From Paracoccaceae bacterium (GTDB lineage Bacteria; Pseudomonadota; Alphaproteobacteria; Rhodobacterales; Rhodobacteraceae), in the NCBI GenBank assembly GCA_016744015.1, contig JADGFD010000006.1, positions 124,001-188,000 of the forward strand: a stretch of 64,000 nucleotides of DNA, written 5' to 3'. The notes beneath the pieces were generated by a model. That model was not told where the DNA came from, made no database searches, and saw only the letters and a list, made by a program, of their open reading frames with translations. A program made the position numbers and the translations under genes. Below, piece by piece: positions 44,401 to 52,956 of the stretch; position 1 is the first letter of the stretch; each line of letters starts with the position of its first letter.

Positions 44401-45615
44401 ATGGGGCGAATTTGGCAGATATTGGCAATTTTTTGGTTGGCGAGCAGCGCAGTGGCGCAAGAGCGCGTGGCACAAATAGGTGTGCTGGCCTACCGAGGAG
44501 CCGAGCGCACAACCGACGCATGGCAGCCTTTGGCGGATTATCTTTCGGCGGAGGTGACAAACTGGCGCTTTGAAATTGTGCCTGTAACACTGGTTTCGGC
44601 CCCCGAGGCGCTCAAATCTGGCCGGCTGGAGTTTTTGGTTACCAATCCGGGGCATTATGTTTCTCTTGCGCCTGAATTTGGCCTTAGCCCCTTGGCAACA
44701 CGGGAGAAACCTGGCGGGCTTATGCATTTTGGCGTGGCGATTATTGCGCGTAGTGGGCAAGAGATTGCAATGTTAGGAGATTTACGGGGTAAAACCGTAG
44801 CCGCTGTGAGCCCGGAGGCTTTTGGTGGGTTTCAACTGGGCTGGCAGGCCTTTATGGCGCAAGGGATAGACCCTTTCACGGATATGGAAGCGATTAAATT
44901 CATGGGTTTTCCTCATGATAAAATTATCGAAGCTGTGCGCGGAGGCAATGTGGATGCGGGGATTATTCGTGGAGGATTGTTGGAGGCTTTGGCCGCTGAA
45001 GGTCGGTTTTCGCTGGAAGAATTTGTGGTGCTGCGCAGTAACAGCCAGATGGATTTCCCTTACCAAGTGAGCGGAGAACTGATGCCGGAGTGGCCGTTTA
45101 CCGTTGTGCCGGGGGTTGATAAAGCCTTGCGCGAATCGGTGGCGCGGTCTCTTTTGCGCACGCAAAGCGGCGATAGCAGGTTGCAAGATGTTTGGAGCGC
45201 GCCGCTTTCTTATGAACGGGTGCGGCTTTTGATTGCCGCTTTTGAAGCGCGCGAAGTAAAGGCCATGATATGGCCCTATTACATGGCTGGCGGCACCATT
45301 CTTCTTTTCATCGGGTTTCTCATGCTACGAAAACCGGAGCCTGAATTTGTGGAGGTGCCGGAAAAGTCTGACCCGGAGTCTGTGGCAACCATGGCACTTT
45401 TTGACCGCCTCACTAAGCGTGAGCGCGAAGTTTTGGCGCTCATTTGCGCGGGGAAGGCCTCTAAAGAAATTGCGGAGAAGCTCGGGGTGAGCTTGAAAAC
45501 CATCGAATATCATCGCGCGAATCTTGTACAAAAAACCAAGGCGGGGACCTCGGCGCATCTTGTTCAGCTTGCCACCCGATATGGATACGACCTAGGGAAA
45601 ACCCTAGGGGAATAA
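44401..45615 (+). CDS. membrane-anchored regulator: periplasmic PhnD/TtrS-like sensor fused to LuxR-type DNA-binding domain
   Basis: The 404-residue protein appears to be a one-component transmembrane regulator. Residues 1-19 are a signal peptide (LAIFWLASSAVA). Residues about 22-275 look like a PhnD/TtrS-type periplasmic binding domain: IGVLAYRGAERTTDAWQPLADYLS, LVTNPGHYVSL, DLRGKTVAAVSPEAFGGFQLGW. Residues 290-309 form a membrane helix (WPYYMAGGTILLFIGFLML). Residues 336-393 are a LuxR/GerE helix-turn-helix (LTKREREVLALICAGKASKEIAEKLGVSLKTIEYHR). There is no kinase or receiver domain. A periplasmic DsrE-like protein is encoded next, and the gene is divergent from suhB. The ligand is unknown; TtrS binds tetrathionate. 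Confidence 0.8.
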   Translation: MGRIWQILAIFWLASSAVAQERVAQIGVLAYRGAERTTDAWQPLADYLSAEVTNWRFEIVPVTLVSAPEALKSGRLEFLVTNPGHYVSLAPEFGLSPLATREKPGGLMHFGVAIIARSGQEIAMLGDLRGKTVAAVSPEAFGGFQLGWQAFMAQGIDPFTDMEAIKFMGFPHDKIIEAVRGGNVDAGIIRGGLLEALAAEGRFSLEEFVVLRSNSQMDFPYQVSGELMPEWPFTVVPGVDKALRESVARSLLRTQSGDSRLQDVWSAPLSYERVRLLIAAFEAREVKAMIWPYYMAGGTILLFIGFLMLRKPEPEFVEVPEKSDPESVATMALFDRLTKREREVLALICAGKASKEIAEKLGVSLKTIEYHRANLVQKTKAGTSAHLVQLATRYGYDLGKTLGE

Positions 45616-45718
45616 TCCAATAAACACGGGTATGTCCGAGGTTTTACCTGCGACAAACTGTGCCACTCTGTGGGCGAGGGCCGGGCTATACCAGCTCCAA
45701 AACCAATGGGAGAGAAAT

Positions 45719-46156
45719 ATGTTAAAAAGACGCGTAGTCGCCGTGGCGATGATAATTGGCGTGGCTCTGCCCGCTTTTGCCGAGGGGCAAAACCACCGCG
45801 TGGCCTTTCACGTAGACCAGAATGACCCAAAGCTGATGAACCTGACGCTGAACAATGTGCAAAATGTAAGTAAATATTATGAAAGCATTGGCGATACCGT
45901 GGAAATTGAAGTTGTGGCTTATGGCCCGGGCCTACACATGTTTCGCGAAGACACGTCGCCGGTCGCTGACCGAATTGCCACGATCTCGCTTGAGCTTGAC
46001 AGCGTGACCTTTGCGGCCTGCGGGAATACGCACCGGAAAATGGAAGCGCAATCAGGCAATACCGTTGAACTTTTGGCGGAGGCTGAAATGGTGCCATCGG
46101 GCGTTGTGCAGTTGATAATGCTTCAGGAGCAGGGCTGGGCTTACGTGCGGCCTTAA
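45719..46156 (+). CDS. periplasmic DsrE/DsrF-like protein
   Basis: The 145-residue precursor has a signal peptide (MLKRRVVAVAMIIGVALPAFAEG, cut after about 22). The mature part resembles DsrE/F-like proteins (COG1416 type): RVAFHVDQND, LTLNNVQNVSKYYESIGDTVEIEVVAYGPGLHMF, and a single Cys in FAACGNTHRKM. Relatives take part in sulfur transfer, usually in the cytoplasm; an exported member is of interest. ATG 45719 is chosen because GAGAG precedes it and the signal peptide starts there. It lies 103 bases after the LuxR-type sensor gene, probably its partner. Confidence 0.75.
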   Translation: MLKRRVVAVAMIIGVALPAFAEGQNHRVAFHVDQNDPKLMNLTLNNVQNVSKYYESIGDTVEIEVVAYGPGLHMFREDTSPVADRIATISLELDSVTFAACGNTHRKMEAQSGNTVELLAEAEMVPSGVVQLIMLQEQGWAYVRP

Positions 46157-46174
46157 CCCTTGGCCGGGGGCGTT

Positions 46175-46738
46175 TTAGGCGCGCTCGGCATATTCCATGG
46201 TATCGGTATGAACCACGATTTTTTCGTCTTGGCCAACAAATGGCGGAATCATCACGCGCACGCCGTTATCTAGCACCGCTGGCTTAAAGCTATTGGCGGC
46301 GGTTTGGCCTTTAACCGCTGGCTCAGTTTCCACCACGGTGCAGGTTACCTTTTGCGGCAGCTGCGCGCTCAGCGCCTCGTCCTCATGAAATTCGATCTGG
46401 ATGGTCATACCGTCTTGCAAAAACGGACGGCGCTCACCGAGGATATCAGCCGGCAGTTCGATCTGCTCATAGGTTTCAGTGTCCATAAACACCAGCATGC
46501 CGTCATTTTCATAAAGAAATTGCTGGGCTTTTTGGTCCAATCGCACCTTTTCCACTTTGTCATTTGAGCGGAAACGCTCGTTAAGCTTGGAGCCGGTGCG
46601 CAGGTTTTTCATTTCTACCTGCGCAAAGGCGCCGCCTTTGCCGGGCTTTACGTGGCCCACTTTAACAGCAACCCAGAGGCCATTATCATGCTCCAGAATA
46701 TTACCGGGCTTAATCTCATTTCCGTTGATTTTTGGCAT
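46175..46738 (-). CDS. efp: translation elongation factor P
   Basis: EF-P rescues ribosomes stalled at polyproline. The 187-residue product has the usual three-domain pattern, with the modified-lysine loop [19 protein letters not shown] near residue 34 and C-terminal [32 protein letters not shown], the family signature. ATG 46738 ([13 protein letters not shown]) is standard. A putative promoter lies just upstream. Confidence 0.96.
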   Translation of the reverse strand: MPKINGNEIKPGNILEHDNGLWVAVKVGHVKPGKGGAFAQVEMKNLRTGSKLNERFRSNDKVEKVRLDQKAQQFLYENDGMLVFMDTETYEQIELPADILGERRPFLQDGMTIQIEFHEDEALSAQLPQKVTCTVVETEPAVKGQTAANSFKPAVLDNGVRVMIPPFVGQDEKIVVHTDTMEYAERA

Positions 46739-46770
46739 GATGGCTCTCAAATTGCTGCTAATTCCAGCCT

Positions 46771-46799
46771 TCTATAGCCAATCAAACCAAAGCACACAA
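46771..46799 (-). promoter_or_regulatory. putative promoter for efp
   Basis: On the minus strand TTGTGT (46799-46794) and TATAGA (46776-46771) are exactly 17 bases apart, in the 61-base gap before efp. Boxes match the sigma-70 consensus partially (4/6 at -10). Confidence 0.45.
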
Positions 46800-47189
46800 C
46801 TAACGTTTCTTTTTAGCTAGTTTTTTAAGCTGCTCCATAGCCGCACGGGCCGCTGCTTTTTCCCATTTGGGAATTTCCTTCTCCAGCGCGATTTTCAGCG
46901 AGTCAGCTTGTTTGGCCACGGCTGCCGGTGCAGCCCCTTTGGCGAGCATACCTGCAAAAAGCTTTTCAAACTTTTGTAGCCGCTTGATGGTTTGCACAAG
47001 AAACTTTTTGTAAAAGTCCTTGGCTGTGGTTTCCAGAGCCTTAAGGGTTTTTGAGTCTTCAATCAGAGGTGCTTGTGCTTTATCGGCGTCTAAAACCACA
47101 AAGAACCCGGATTCAGGGGGTTTTACATTGGTAAATTCCCGAGCGTTCAGGGATAATTTTTTAACAGATAGAATTTTTATCTTGGCCAT
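46800..47189 (-). CDS. hypothetical lysine-rich basic protein
   Basis: I do not recognise this 129-residue protein. It has no signal peptide or membrane segment. Residues 50-129 are largely helical and rich in Lys and Ala (DFYKKFLVQTIKRLQKFEKLFAGMLAKG and a tail LKKLAKKKR), suggesting a coiled-coil or nucleic-acid-associated role. It lies upstream of efp on the same strand and is divergent from soxB. Its coding status is supported by the uninterrupted frame and by its start and stop fitting neatly between genes. Confidence 0.55.
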   Translation of the reverse strand: MAKIKILSVKKLSLNAREFTNVKPPESGFFVVLDADKAQAPLIEDSKTLKALETTAKDFYKKFLVQTIKRLQKFEKLFAGMLAKGAAPAAVAKQADSLKIALEKEIPKWEKAAARAAMEQLKKLAKKKR

Positions 47190-47288
47190 AGCCGAACCTT
47201 TTAAGGCGATGAATCGTGAGCAAACCTAATTATTAACTATTTGGTCAGAGTTTATGTGTCGCTAATGTTACAATTTGGAGAATTAGGC

Positions 47289-47327
47289 TTGATTGAACGA
47301 ATTTTTCGCGCTCTAGTCAGCGCGAAA
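47289..47327 (+). promoter_or_regulatory. putative soxBDAG promoter overlapped by an inverted repeat
   Basis: TTGATT (47289-47294) and TCTAGT (47312-47317), 17 bases apart, could be the promoter of the sarcosine oxidase operon. A perfect 9-bp inverted repeat, TTTCGCGCT (47304-47312) and AGCGCGAAA (47319-47327), brackets the -10 box, as expected of an operator. The soxB ATG is 10 bases beyond, with GAGGG between. Confidence 0.45.
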
Positions 47328-47336
47328 TGAGGGCGT

Positions 47337-48587
47337 ATGCGATATTCAGCATTGGAAGTGATCAAGCAAGGGCTAACCGGCAATAAAAGCTGGCGGCCTG
47401 TTTGGCGCACGCCTGCGCCCAAGCCAAGCTATGATGTCGTGATTATTGGCGGCGGTGGGCATGGGCTGGCCACGGCTTATTACCTCGCAAAAAACCACGG
47501 TATGCGCAATATTGCGGTGCTGGAAAAGGGCTATATCGGCGGCGGCAATGTGGGGCGAAACACCACCATTGTGCGGGCAGATTATGGCCAGAAGGGCAAT
47601 TCGGCGTTTTATTCGCATTCCTTGAAGCTTTGGAACGGCCTTTCGGCTGAGCTGAACTACAATGTTATGTTTTCCCCGCGCGGCCTGCTGGAGCTGTGTC
47701 ATTCGGATGGCCAGATGGAGGCATATAATCGCCGTGCCAACACGATTCTGGCACGCGGAGATAAGGCCGAGATGCTGGACCGCAACGGCGTGACGGATTT
47801 TGCGCCCTATATTGGCATGAATAATGAGCGCTTCCCGATTAAAGGTGCGCTTTTGCAGCGCAGTGCGGGCACGGCGCGGCATGATGCGGTGGCGTGGGGC
47901 TATGCACGGGGAGCAGATGCCCTTGGCGTCGATATTTTGCAAAATTGTGAGGTGACGGGCTTTGATATTAGGGGCGGCGTTGTGCACGGGGTAGAGACCA
48001 CTCGCGGGGTCATCAAGGCCGCCAAGGTGGGGATTTGCGTCGCGGGGCGCTCAACTCAAGTGGCCAGTATGGCCGGAATGCGGCTGCCGATTGAAAGCCA
48101 CGTGTTGCAGGCGTTTGTGACTGAGGGACTGAAGCCGTTTATCAATACCGTGATCAATTTTGGCGTTGGGCATTTTTACATTAGCCAGTCTGACAAGGGC
48201 GGGCTGGTGTTTGGTGGTGATCTTGATGGTTATAATTCTTACGCCCAGCGGGGGAGTCTTGGGCAGGTGGAGCACGTGGCCGAGGCGGCCATGAGTATGA
48301 TCCCCGCCATGGGAAAATCTCGCATGCTTAGAAGCTGGGGCGGGATCATGGATATGAGCATGGATGGTTCACCAATCATTGATTCAACCCATATCAAGGG
48401 TCTCTATTTTAATGGCGGCTGGTGCTACGGCGGGTTTAAGGCCATTCCGGCCTCGGGCAGTGCCTATGCGCAGTTGCTGGCTACGGGCGCGGTGCCCGAC
48501 TATGCCAGCGCTTATAAACTGAACCGCTTTGAAACAGGGCATTTGATTAACGAAGAAGGCACGGGCGCGGTGCCGGGGTTGCATTGA
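47337..48587 (+). CDS. soxB: sarcosine oxidase beta subunit
   Basis: The beta subunit of heterotetrameric sarcosine oxidase binds FAD and covalent FMN and oxidises sarcosine to glycine. The 416-residue product has VVIIGGGGHGLATAYYLAKNHG, YIGGGNVGRNTTIVRADYG (including the His/Arg region typical of the family) and a C-terminal GWCYGGFKAIPASGSAYAQLL. It is followed after one base by soxD. A palindrome-overlapped promoter precedes it. Confidence 0.95.
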   Translation: MRYSALEVIKQGLTGNKSWRPVWRTPAPKPSYDVVIIGGGGHGLATAYYLAKNHGMRNIAVLEKGYIGGGNVGRNTTIVRADYGQKGNSAFYSHSLKLWNGLSAELNYNVMFSPRGLLELCHSDGQMEAYNRRANTILARGDKAEMLDRNGVTDFAPYIGMNNERFPIKGALLQRSAGTARHDAVAWGYARGADALGVDILQNCEVTGFDIRGGVVHGVETTRGVIKAAKVGICVAGRSTQVASMAGMRLPIESHVLQAFVTEGLKPFINTVINFGVGHFYISQSDKGGLVFGGDLDGYNSYAQRGSLGQVEHVAEAAMSMIPAMGKSRMLRSWGGIMDMSMDGSPIIDSTHIKGLYFNGGWCYGGFKAIPASGSAYAQLLATGAVPDYASAYKLNRFETGHLINEEGTGAVPGLH

Positions 48588-48588
48588 T

Positions 48589-48819
48589 ATGCGGTTAACT
48601 TGCCCCCATTGCGGCCCACGGGATAGTCGTGAATTCAAGTATTTTGGAGACGCCAAAACGGCGCGCGGCGATGATTTTGCCAGCACGTATTTGCGGGATA
48701 ACCCCGCTGGCGAGCACGCGGAGATCTGGCAGCATATTTCGGGCTGTCGTGCTTGGCTGGAAGTTGTGCGTAACGTAACCACGCATAAAGTGATATCGGT
48801 AAAGGAGGCGGGGCAATGA
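48589..48819 (+). CDS. soxD: sarcosine oxidase delta subunit
   Basis: The delta subunit is a small zinc-binding protein of the sarcosine oxidase complex. The 76-residue product begins MRLTCPHCGPRDSREFKYFGD, with a CPHCG zinc knuckle, and contains WQHISGCRAWLEVVRNVTTHKV, the family signature. It starts one base after the soxB stop and ends in an ATGA overlap with soxA. Confidence 0.95.
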   Translation: MRLTCPHCGPRDSREFKYFGDAKTARGDDFASTYLRDNPAGEHAEIWQHISGCRAWLEVVRNVTTHKVISVKEAGQ

Positions 48820-51680
48820 GCAGGCTTCCTAAGGGTGGCATAATAGACCGCACGCGCTCACTGCCGTTCACGTTTGATGGCAAAGGCTACTGCGCCCACC
48901 CCGGAGATACCGTGGCCTCTGCCTTGCTGGCGAATGGCGTGCAGCTTATGGGGCGCAGCTTTAAATACCACCGCCCGAGGGGCGTGCTTACGGCCGGGTC
49001 AGAGGAGCCAAATGCGCTGATCGAAGTGAGCAGCGGGGCGGACCGCACGCCCAATACCCGCGCTACGGTGCAAGAGGTTTTTGCAGGGCTGCAAACCCAG
49101 AGCCAAAACCGCTGGCCCACGCTTGGCTTTGATATCAAAGAGGCGCTAGACCTCGCACATCCGTTTCTTGGGGCAGGGTTTTACTACAAAACTTTCATGT
49201 GGCCACGCGCGGCGTGGCACCACCTGTGGGAGCCGATCATTCGGCGAGCGGCGGGGCTGGGGCGGCTTTCGAGCGAGCCGGATCCGGCGGTTTATGACAA
49301 AGCATGGAAGCATTGTGACCTATTGGTGATTGGCGCGGGGCCAGCCGGGCTGATGGCGGCGCTTACGGCCGGGCGAGCTGGCGCGCGCGTGGTGCTGGCC
49401 GATGAGGACTTTGTGCTCGGTGGCCGCTTGCAAGCCGAAGCGCTGGAGGTTGGTGGGGAAAGCAGCCATGGATGGGTGAGCCAAACGGTGGCAGAGCTGG
49501 CCAGCCTGCCCAACGTGACCTTGATGAAGCGCACTACGATTACTGGCGCATATGATGGCGGCACCTACGGCGCCTTGGAGCGGGTGGCGGACCATCTGCC
49601 AAATGCGCAGGGTTCGCCGCAGCAGATTTTTTGGCGCATTGTGGCTAAACATGCCATTTTGGCTGGTGGTGCACATGAGCGGCCTATCGCTTTTCCCAAT
49701 AATGACCGCCCGGGCATAATGCTGGCCAGCGCCGTGCGCACATATATCCACCGTTTTGGCGTGCTGCCCGCCCGCCGCTGGGTGGTATTTGCCAATAATG
49801 ATGAAGGTGCGCGCACGGCACATGATTTGCTTAAAGCGGGGGCGGAGGTAACACTTGTTGACACCCGCAAAGACGCCCGCCCCGAGATTTCTTGCCGCCA
49901 TTTGCCAGAGGCAGAGGTGGTCAATACCCGCGGGCGGCAGGGGCTAAAGGCTGTAGAGGTCCGGTTTGCCAACGGTAATACCGAGTGGATCAAGGCCGAG
50001 GGTCTGGCGATGGCGGGGGGCTGGAACCCGAGCGTGCATCTGACCTGCCACATGGGCGCGCGGCCTGTGTGGCAAGATAATATTGCGGGTTTTGTACCGC
50101 GTGCGGGCGCTGTACCGGGGCTTCAGGCTGTGGGCGCAGCGAATGGGGAATTCACTACGCATATGGCGTTAAACACGGGGGCCGCCGCCGCCGCAAAAGC
50201 GCTGGGCGTAAAGCCAGCCGAAATTCCCGAGGCCGAGGATACCCTTAACAAAATCACCCCGTTTTGGCATGTGGAGGCTAAAGGCCGCGCGTGGCTCGAC
50301 TTCCAGAATGATGTGACCGTAAAGGATGTGGTGCAAGCCCATGCTGAAAACATGCGATCGGTTGAGCATATGAAGCGCTATACCACGTTGGGCATGGCCA
50401 CCGACCAAGGCAAAACCGCGAATATCGGCGCGCTCGCTGTGATGGCGGGGCTCACTGGGCAAGAGATTGCTCAAACCGGCACCACAATGTTTCGGCCACC
50501 TTATACGCCCGTGCAAATGGGCGCGCTGGGTGGTCGCCACGTGGAGGTTGATCTTGCGCCCGAGCGTCGGATGCCCGGGGATGCTTTTGCCCGTGGCCAT
50601 AGGGCGAACTGGGATGAAATGGGGCTATGGCTCCGGCCTTCGCTTTTTAAGCAGGGCGATGAGCATACATGGCGACAAAGCTGTGACCGCGAGGTGCAGA
50701 TGGTGCGTGAATGTGTCGGCGTGACCGAGGTTTCGACCCTTGGCAAGATCGAAGTGCAGGGGCCGGATGCCGCTGAATTTCTTAACCGGATATTTTTGAC
50801 CCCAATGAAGAAGCTGGGCGTGGGCCATATTCGCTATGGGCTGATGCTGCGGACGGATGGCTTTGTGATGGATGACAGCACGGTGGCGCGGCTGGCGGAA
50901 GACCTCTTCGTGATGCATCCGACCACGGGCGCAAGTGCCGAAGTGCTGAGCCACCTTGAGTTTTGCGCACATGTGCGCTGGCCCGAGCTTGATGTGCAGA
51001 TCATGGATGTTACCGAGCAATGGGCGCAGGTGGCTGTGCATGGGCCGATGGCGCATAAAGTGCTGGTAGGGCCGGATTTTATGCGTTTTCAGGAGGTGGA
51101 AATTGAGGGCGTCAAAGCGCGGGTTTTCAGGGTTTCTTACTCCGGTGAAGCGGGGTTTGAAATCGCAGTGCCTGCGCGCTATGGCGCGGCGCTTATGCAC
51201 TGGCTGCTTGGAAAAGCCGAGGCGCTTGGTGGCGGGCTCTATGGGTTAGAAGCGCTGAATGTTATGCGGGTGGAAAAAGGCTACCTTACCCATGCCGAAA
51301 TTGATGGGCGCGTGAGCCACTATGACCTTGGGTTTCCGACGCCGGATAAGGATTTTGTTGGCAAACAGATGGCTGCGCGAGCAGGGCTGCGCGGGCCGGA
51401 GTTAGTAGGGCTGACCACCGTTGGCACCGTAAAGGCACTGGTGGGCGGGGCGTTGCTGGTGGAGGGTGATTTTGCGCCTGATAATGTGCAGGGGCATATC
51501 ACTTCAGCCGTATTTTCCCCTACGCTTGGCCATATGGTGGCGCTGGGCTTGCTGGAAAACGGGCGGGCGCGGCATGGAGAGACTATTCAGATGATAGATG
51601 CAACGAGTGGCATTTCGGCAATGTGTAAAATCGGTCCAGCGGTGTTTTTTGATGCAAAGGGGGAGCGGTTACGTGCTTGA
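48816..51680 (+). CDS. soxA: sarcosine oxidase alpha subunit
   Basis: The alpha subunit binds NAD and tetrahydrofolate and passes the methyl group to make 5,10-methylene-THF. The 954-residue protein has an N-terminal 2Fe-2S-fold-like region (MGRSFKYHRPRGVLTAGSEEPNALIEV), an NAD/FAD domain (LLVIGAGPAGLMAALTAGRAGARVVLADED near 170), and a C-terminal GcvT-like aminomethyl-transferase domain (from about 595, including FRVSYSGEAGFEIAVPARYG and GLEALNVMRVEKGYL). It overlaps soxD by four bases and soxG by eight. Confidence 0.95.
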   Translation: MSRLPKGGIIDRTRSLPFTFDGKGYCAHPGDTVASALLANGVQLMGRSFKYHRPRGVLTAGSEEPNALIEVSSGADRTPNTRATVQEVFAGLQTQSQNRWPTLGFDIKEALDLAHPFLGAGFYYKTFMWPRAAWHHLWEPIIRRAAGLGRLSSEPDPAVYDKAWKHCDLLVIGAGPAGLMAALTAGRAGARVVLADEDFVLGGRLQAEALEVGGESSHGWVSQTVAELASLPNVTLMKRTTITGAYDGGTYGALERVADHLPNAQGSPQQIFWRIVAKHAILAGGAHERPIAFPNNDRPGIMLASAVRTYIHRFGVLPARRWVVFANNDEGARTAHDLLKAGAEVTLVDTRKDARPEISCRHLPEAEVVNTRGRQGLKAVEVRFANGNTEWIKAEGLAMAGGWNPSVHLTCHMGARPVWQDNIAGFVPRAGAVPGLQAVGAANGEFTTHMALNTGAAAAAKALGVKPAEIPEAEDTLNKITPFWHVEAKGRAWLDFQNDVTVKDVVQAHAENMRSVEHMKRYTTLGMATDQGKTANIGALAVMAGLTGQEIAQTGTTMFRPPYTPVQMGALGGRHVEVDLAPERRMPGDAFARGHRANWDEMGLWLRPSLFKQGDEHTWRQSCDREVQMVRECVGVTEVSTLGKIEVQGPDAAEFLNRIFLTPMKKLGVGHIRYGLMLRTDGFVMDDSTVARLAEDLFVMHPTTGASAEVLSHLEFCAHVRWPELDVQIMDVTEQWAQVAVHGPMAHKVLVGPDFMRFQEVEIEGVKARVFRVSYSGEAGFEIAVPARYGAALMHWLLGKAEALGGGLYGLEALNVMRVEKGYLTHAEIDGRVSHYDLGFPTPDKDFVGKQMAARAGLRGPELVGLTTVGTVKALVGGALLVEGDFAPDNVQGHITSAVFSPTLGHMVALGLLENGRARHGETIQMIDATSGISAMCKIGPAVFFDAKGERLRA

Positions 51681-52203
51681 GGAGTCAGATATTTTTGAAG
51701 GCTTGCCCTTAACGATAGGTGCGATGAGCCTTGAGGCGGTGGCGCTGCCATCGGTGAGCCTGATTGCGCCACTTAAGGGGCAAATGATGGGGGTGGCGGA
51801 TGCCTTGAAGGCTGAAATCGGGATGGTTTTACCACCTGCGGGGCAATGTGGAAAAAGTGATCATGCCACAGCCTATTGGCGATCACCGGGGCAATGGCTG
51901 ATTTTTGGGGCGTTGGAGGCGGGCAAGCTGCATGGCATGGCGGCAGTGGCCGATATGTCAGATGCATATGGGCGGTTACGGCTAAGCGGCGGAGAGGATG
52001 TGCTGGCGCGGCTGGTGGAGATTGACCTTGAGATCATGCGGCCGGGGCAGGTGGCGCATACGGTGCTGGTGGATATTCCGGCCACGCTGATTGCGATTGA
52101 AGGCGGGTTTGAGATAATGGTGCCACGAAGTTATGCGGGAAGTGCGGTTAAGCAGCTTGAGGTGGTGATGCGCAGCATGGCGGCGCGGGGGTTGGTGGGG
52201 TAA
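51673..52203 (+). CDS. soxG: sarcosine oxidase gamma subunit
   Basis: The gamma subunit is a GcvT-like protein of the complex. The GTG start at 51673 overlaps the soxA stop by 8 bases and gives 176 residues: MLEESDIFEGLPLTIGAMSLEAV..., then WRSPGQWLIFG, a DMSDAYGRLRLSGGEDVLARL segment and CT-type FEIMVPRSYAGSAVKQLE. The last residues, ARGLVG, are encoded by a dyad repeat also found at the cobB end. Confidence 0.88.
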   Translation: MLEESDIFEGLPLTIGAMSLEAVALPSVSLIAPLKGQMMGVADALKAEIGMVLPPAGQCGKSDHATAYWRSPGQWLIFGALEAGKLHGMAAVADMSDAYGRLRLSGGEDVLARLVEIDLEIMRPGQVAHTVLVDIPATLIAIEGGFEIMVPRSYAGSAVKQLEVVMRSMAARGLVG

Positions 52204-52216
52204 AACCCCACCCTAC
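52194..52216 (-). repeat. dyad repeat copy B at the soxG 3' end
   Basis: GGTGGGG (52194-52200), TAAAA and CCCCACC (52206-52212), followed by CTAC, form a stem-loop whose loop holds the soxG TAA stop. The 23-base element is 22/23 identical to that at 56976-56998 and in the same orientation relative to the gene that ends in it. Both sites are in gaps between convergent genes. Confidence 0.7.
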
Positions 52217-52956
52217 GATCCGGTGAAATTCGGCGTGCGTTTTTCGCGGTGGGCAATAAGGCCCTCAGCGTGGTCATTTGAAGCAAAGCAGGCGCGGGTG
52301 CGGGCTTTGGCGGCGGCGAGGTCCAGCCGGTTTTGGCTGGTTTCAAGGATGGTTTGCTTCATGCCTTGCACGGCCATCGGGGCGAGGTTGGCAATGGTTT
52401 CGGCAAGCAGGTTTGCGCGGGTTTGCAATGCGTCTGGCGCAACCAGTTCATCAAGGAACCCTTGGGCGAGCAGGGCTTCATCCTCAAATTTTTCAGCCAG
52501 TAAAAACACCCGCCGTGCCATTTGTGCACCGAGGCGCTGCACGGCGCGCGCTATGCCCTCGGGCTCATAATGAATGCCCAGCTTGGCGGGGGGCACAAAC
52601 ATTTTCATACCCTGCACGCCGATGCGAAAATCACATGCCAGCGCCAAATCCACTCCGCCGCCAAACACCCCGCCATTGAGCGCGGCAATCACGGGGGCCT
52701 TGAAGCCCTCAACTGCCGCGCAAAGCGGTGTGAGCGGGTTTTCATCCCAATCACCATCGCCAAGCTCGTCCAGCGAGGCTCCCGCACAAAAGCTGCGGCC
52801 TTCACCGGTGATGATAACAGCGCGAATGTCGCTATCCGCCCAGTTTTCCAGCGTGGCTTGTATTTCGCCCATCGCCGATTTTGTAAGCGCATTATGCGCC
52901 TCGGGGCGGTTAAGTGTAATGCGGCCAATATGACCCTGAAGCGCGGCGTTGATCAT
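52213..52956 (-). CDS. crotonase (enoyl-CoA hydratase/isomerase) family protein
   Basis: A 247-residue crotonase-fold protein: HIGRITLNRPEAHNALTKSAMGEIQ, the oxyanion-hole GRSFCAGASLDEL and NGGVFGGGVDLALACDFRIG. In rat enoyl-CoA hydratase the two catalytic Glu residues sit in GGGCE and QPE; here the positions read GGGVD and PPA, so hydratase activity is doubtful. The true reaction cannot be told from sequence. Its start overlaps the xthA stop by four bases, and it is convergent with soxG with nine bases between. Confidence 0.8.
   Translation of the reverse strand: MINAALQGHIGRITLNRPEAHNALTKSAMGEIQATLENWADSDIRAVIITGEGRSFCAGASLDELGDGDWDENPLTPLCAAVEGFKAPVIAALNGGVFGGGVDLALACDFRIGVQGMKMFVPPAKLGIHYEPEGIARAVQRLGAQMARRVFLLAEKFEDEALLAQGFLDELVAPDALQTRANLLAETIANLAPMAVQGMKQTILETSQNRLDLAAAKARTRACFASNDHAEGLIAHREKRTPNFTGS

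Noticed and set aside
44401-45290. A simple phosphonate-transporter binding protein (PhnD)
   Set aside because: There are no PhnC or PhnE neighbours, and the same polypeptide continues through a membrane helix into a LuxR DNA-binding domain.
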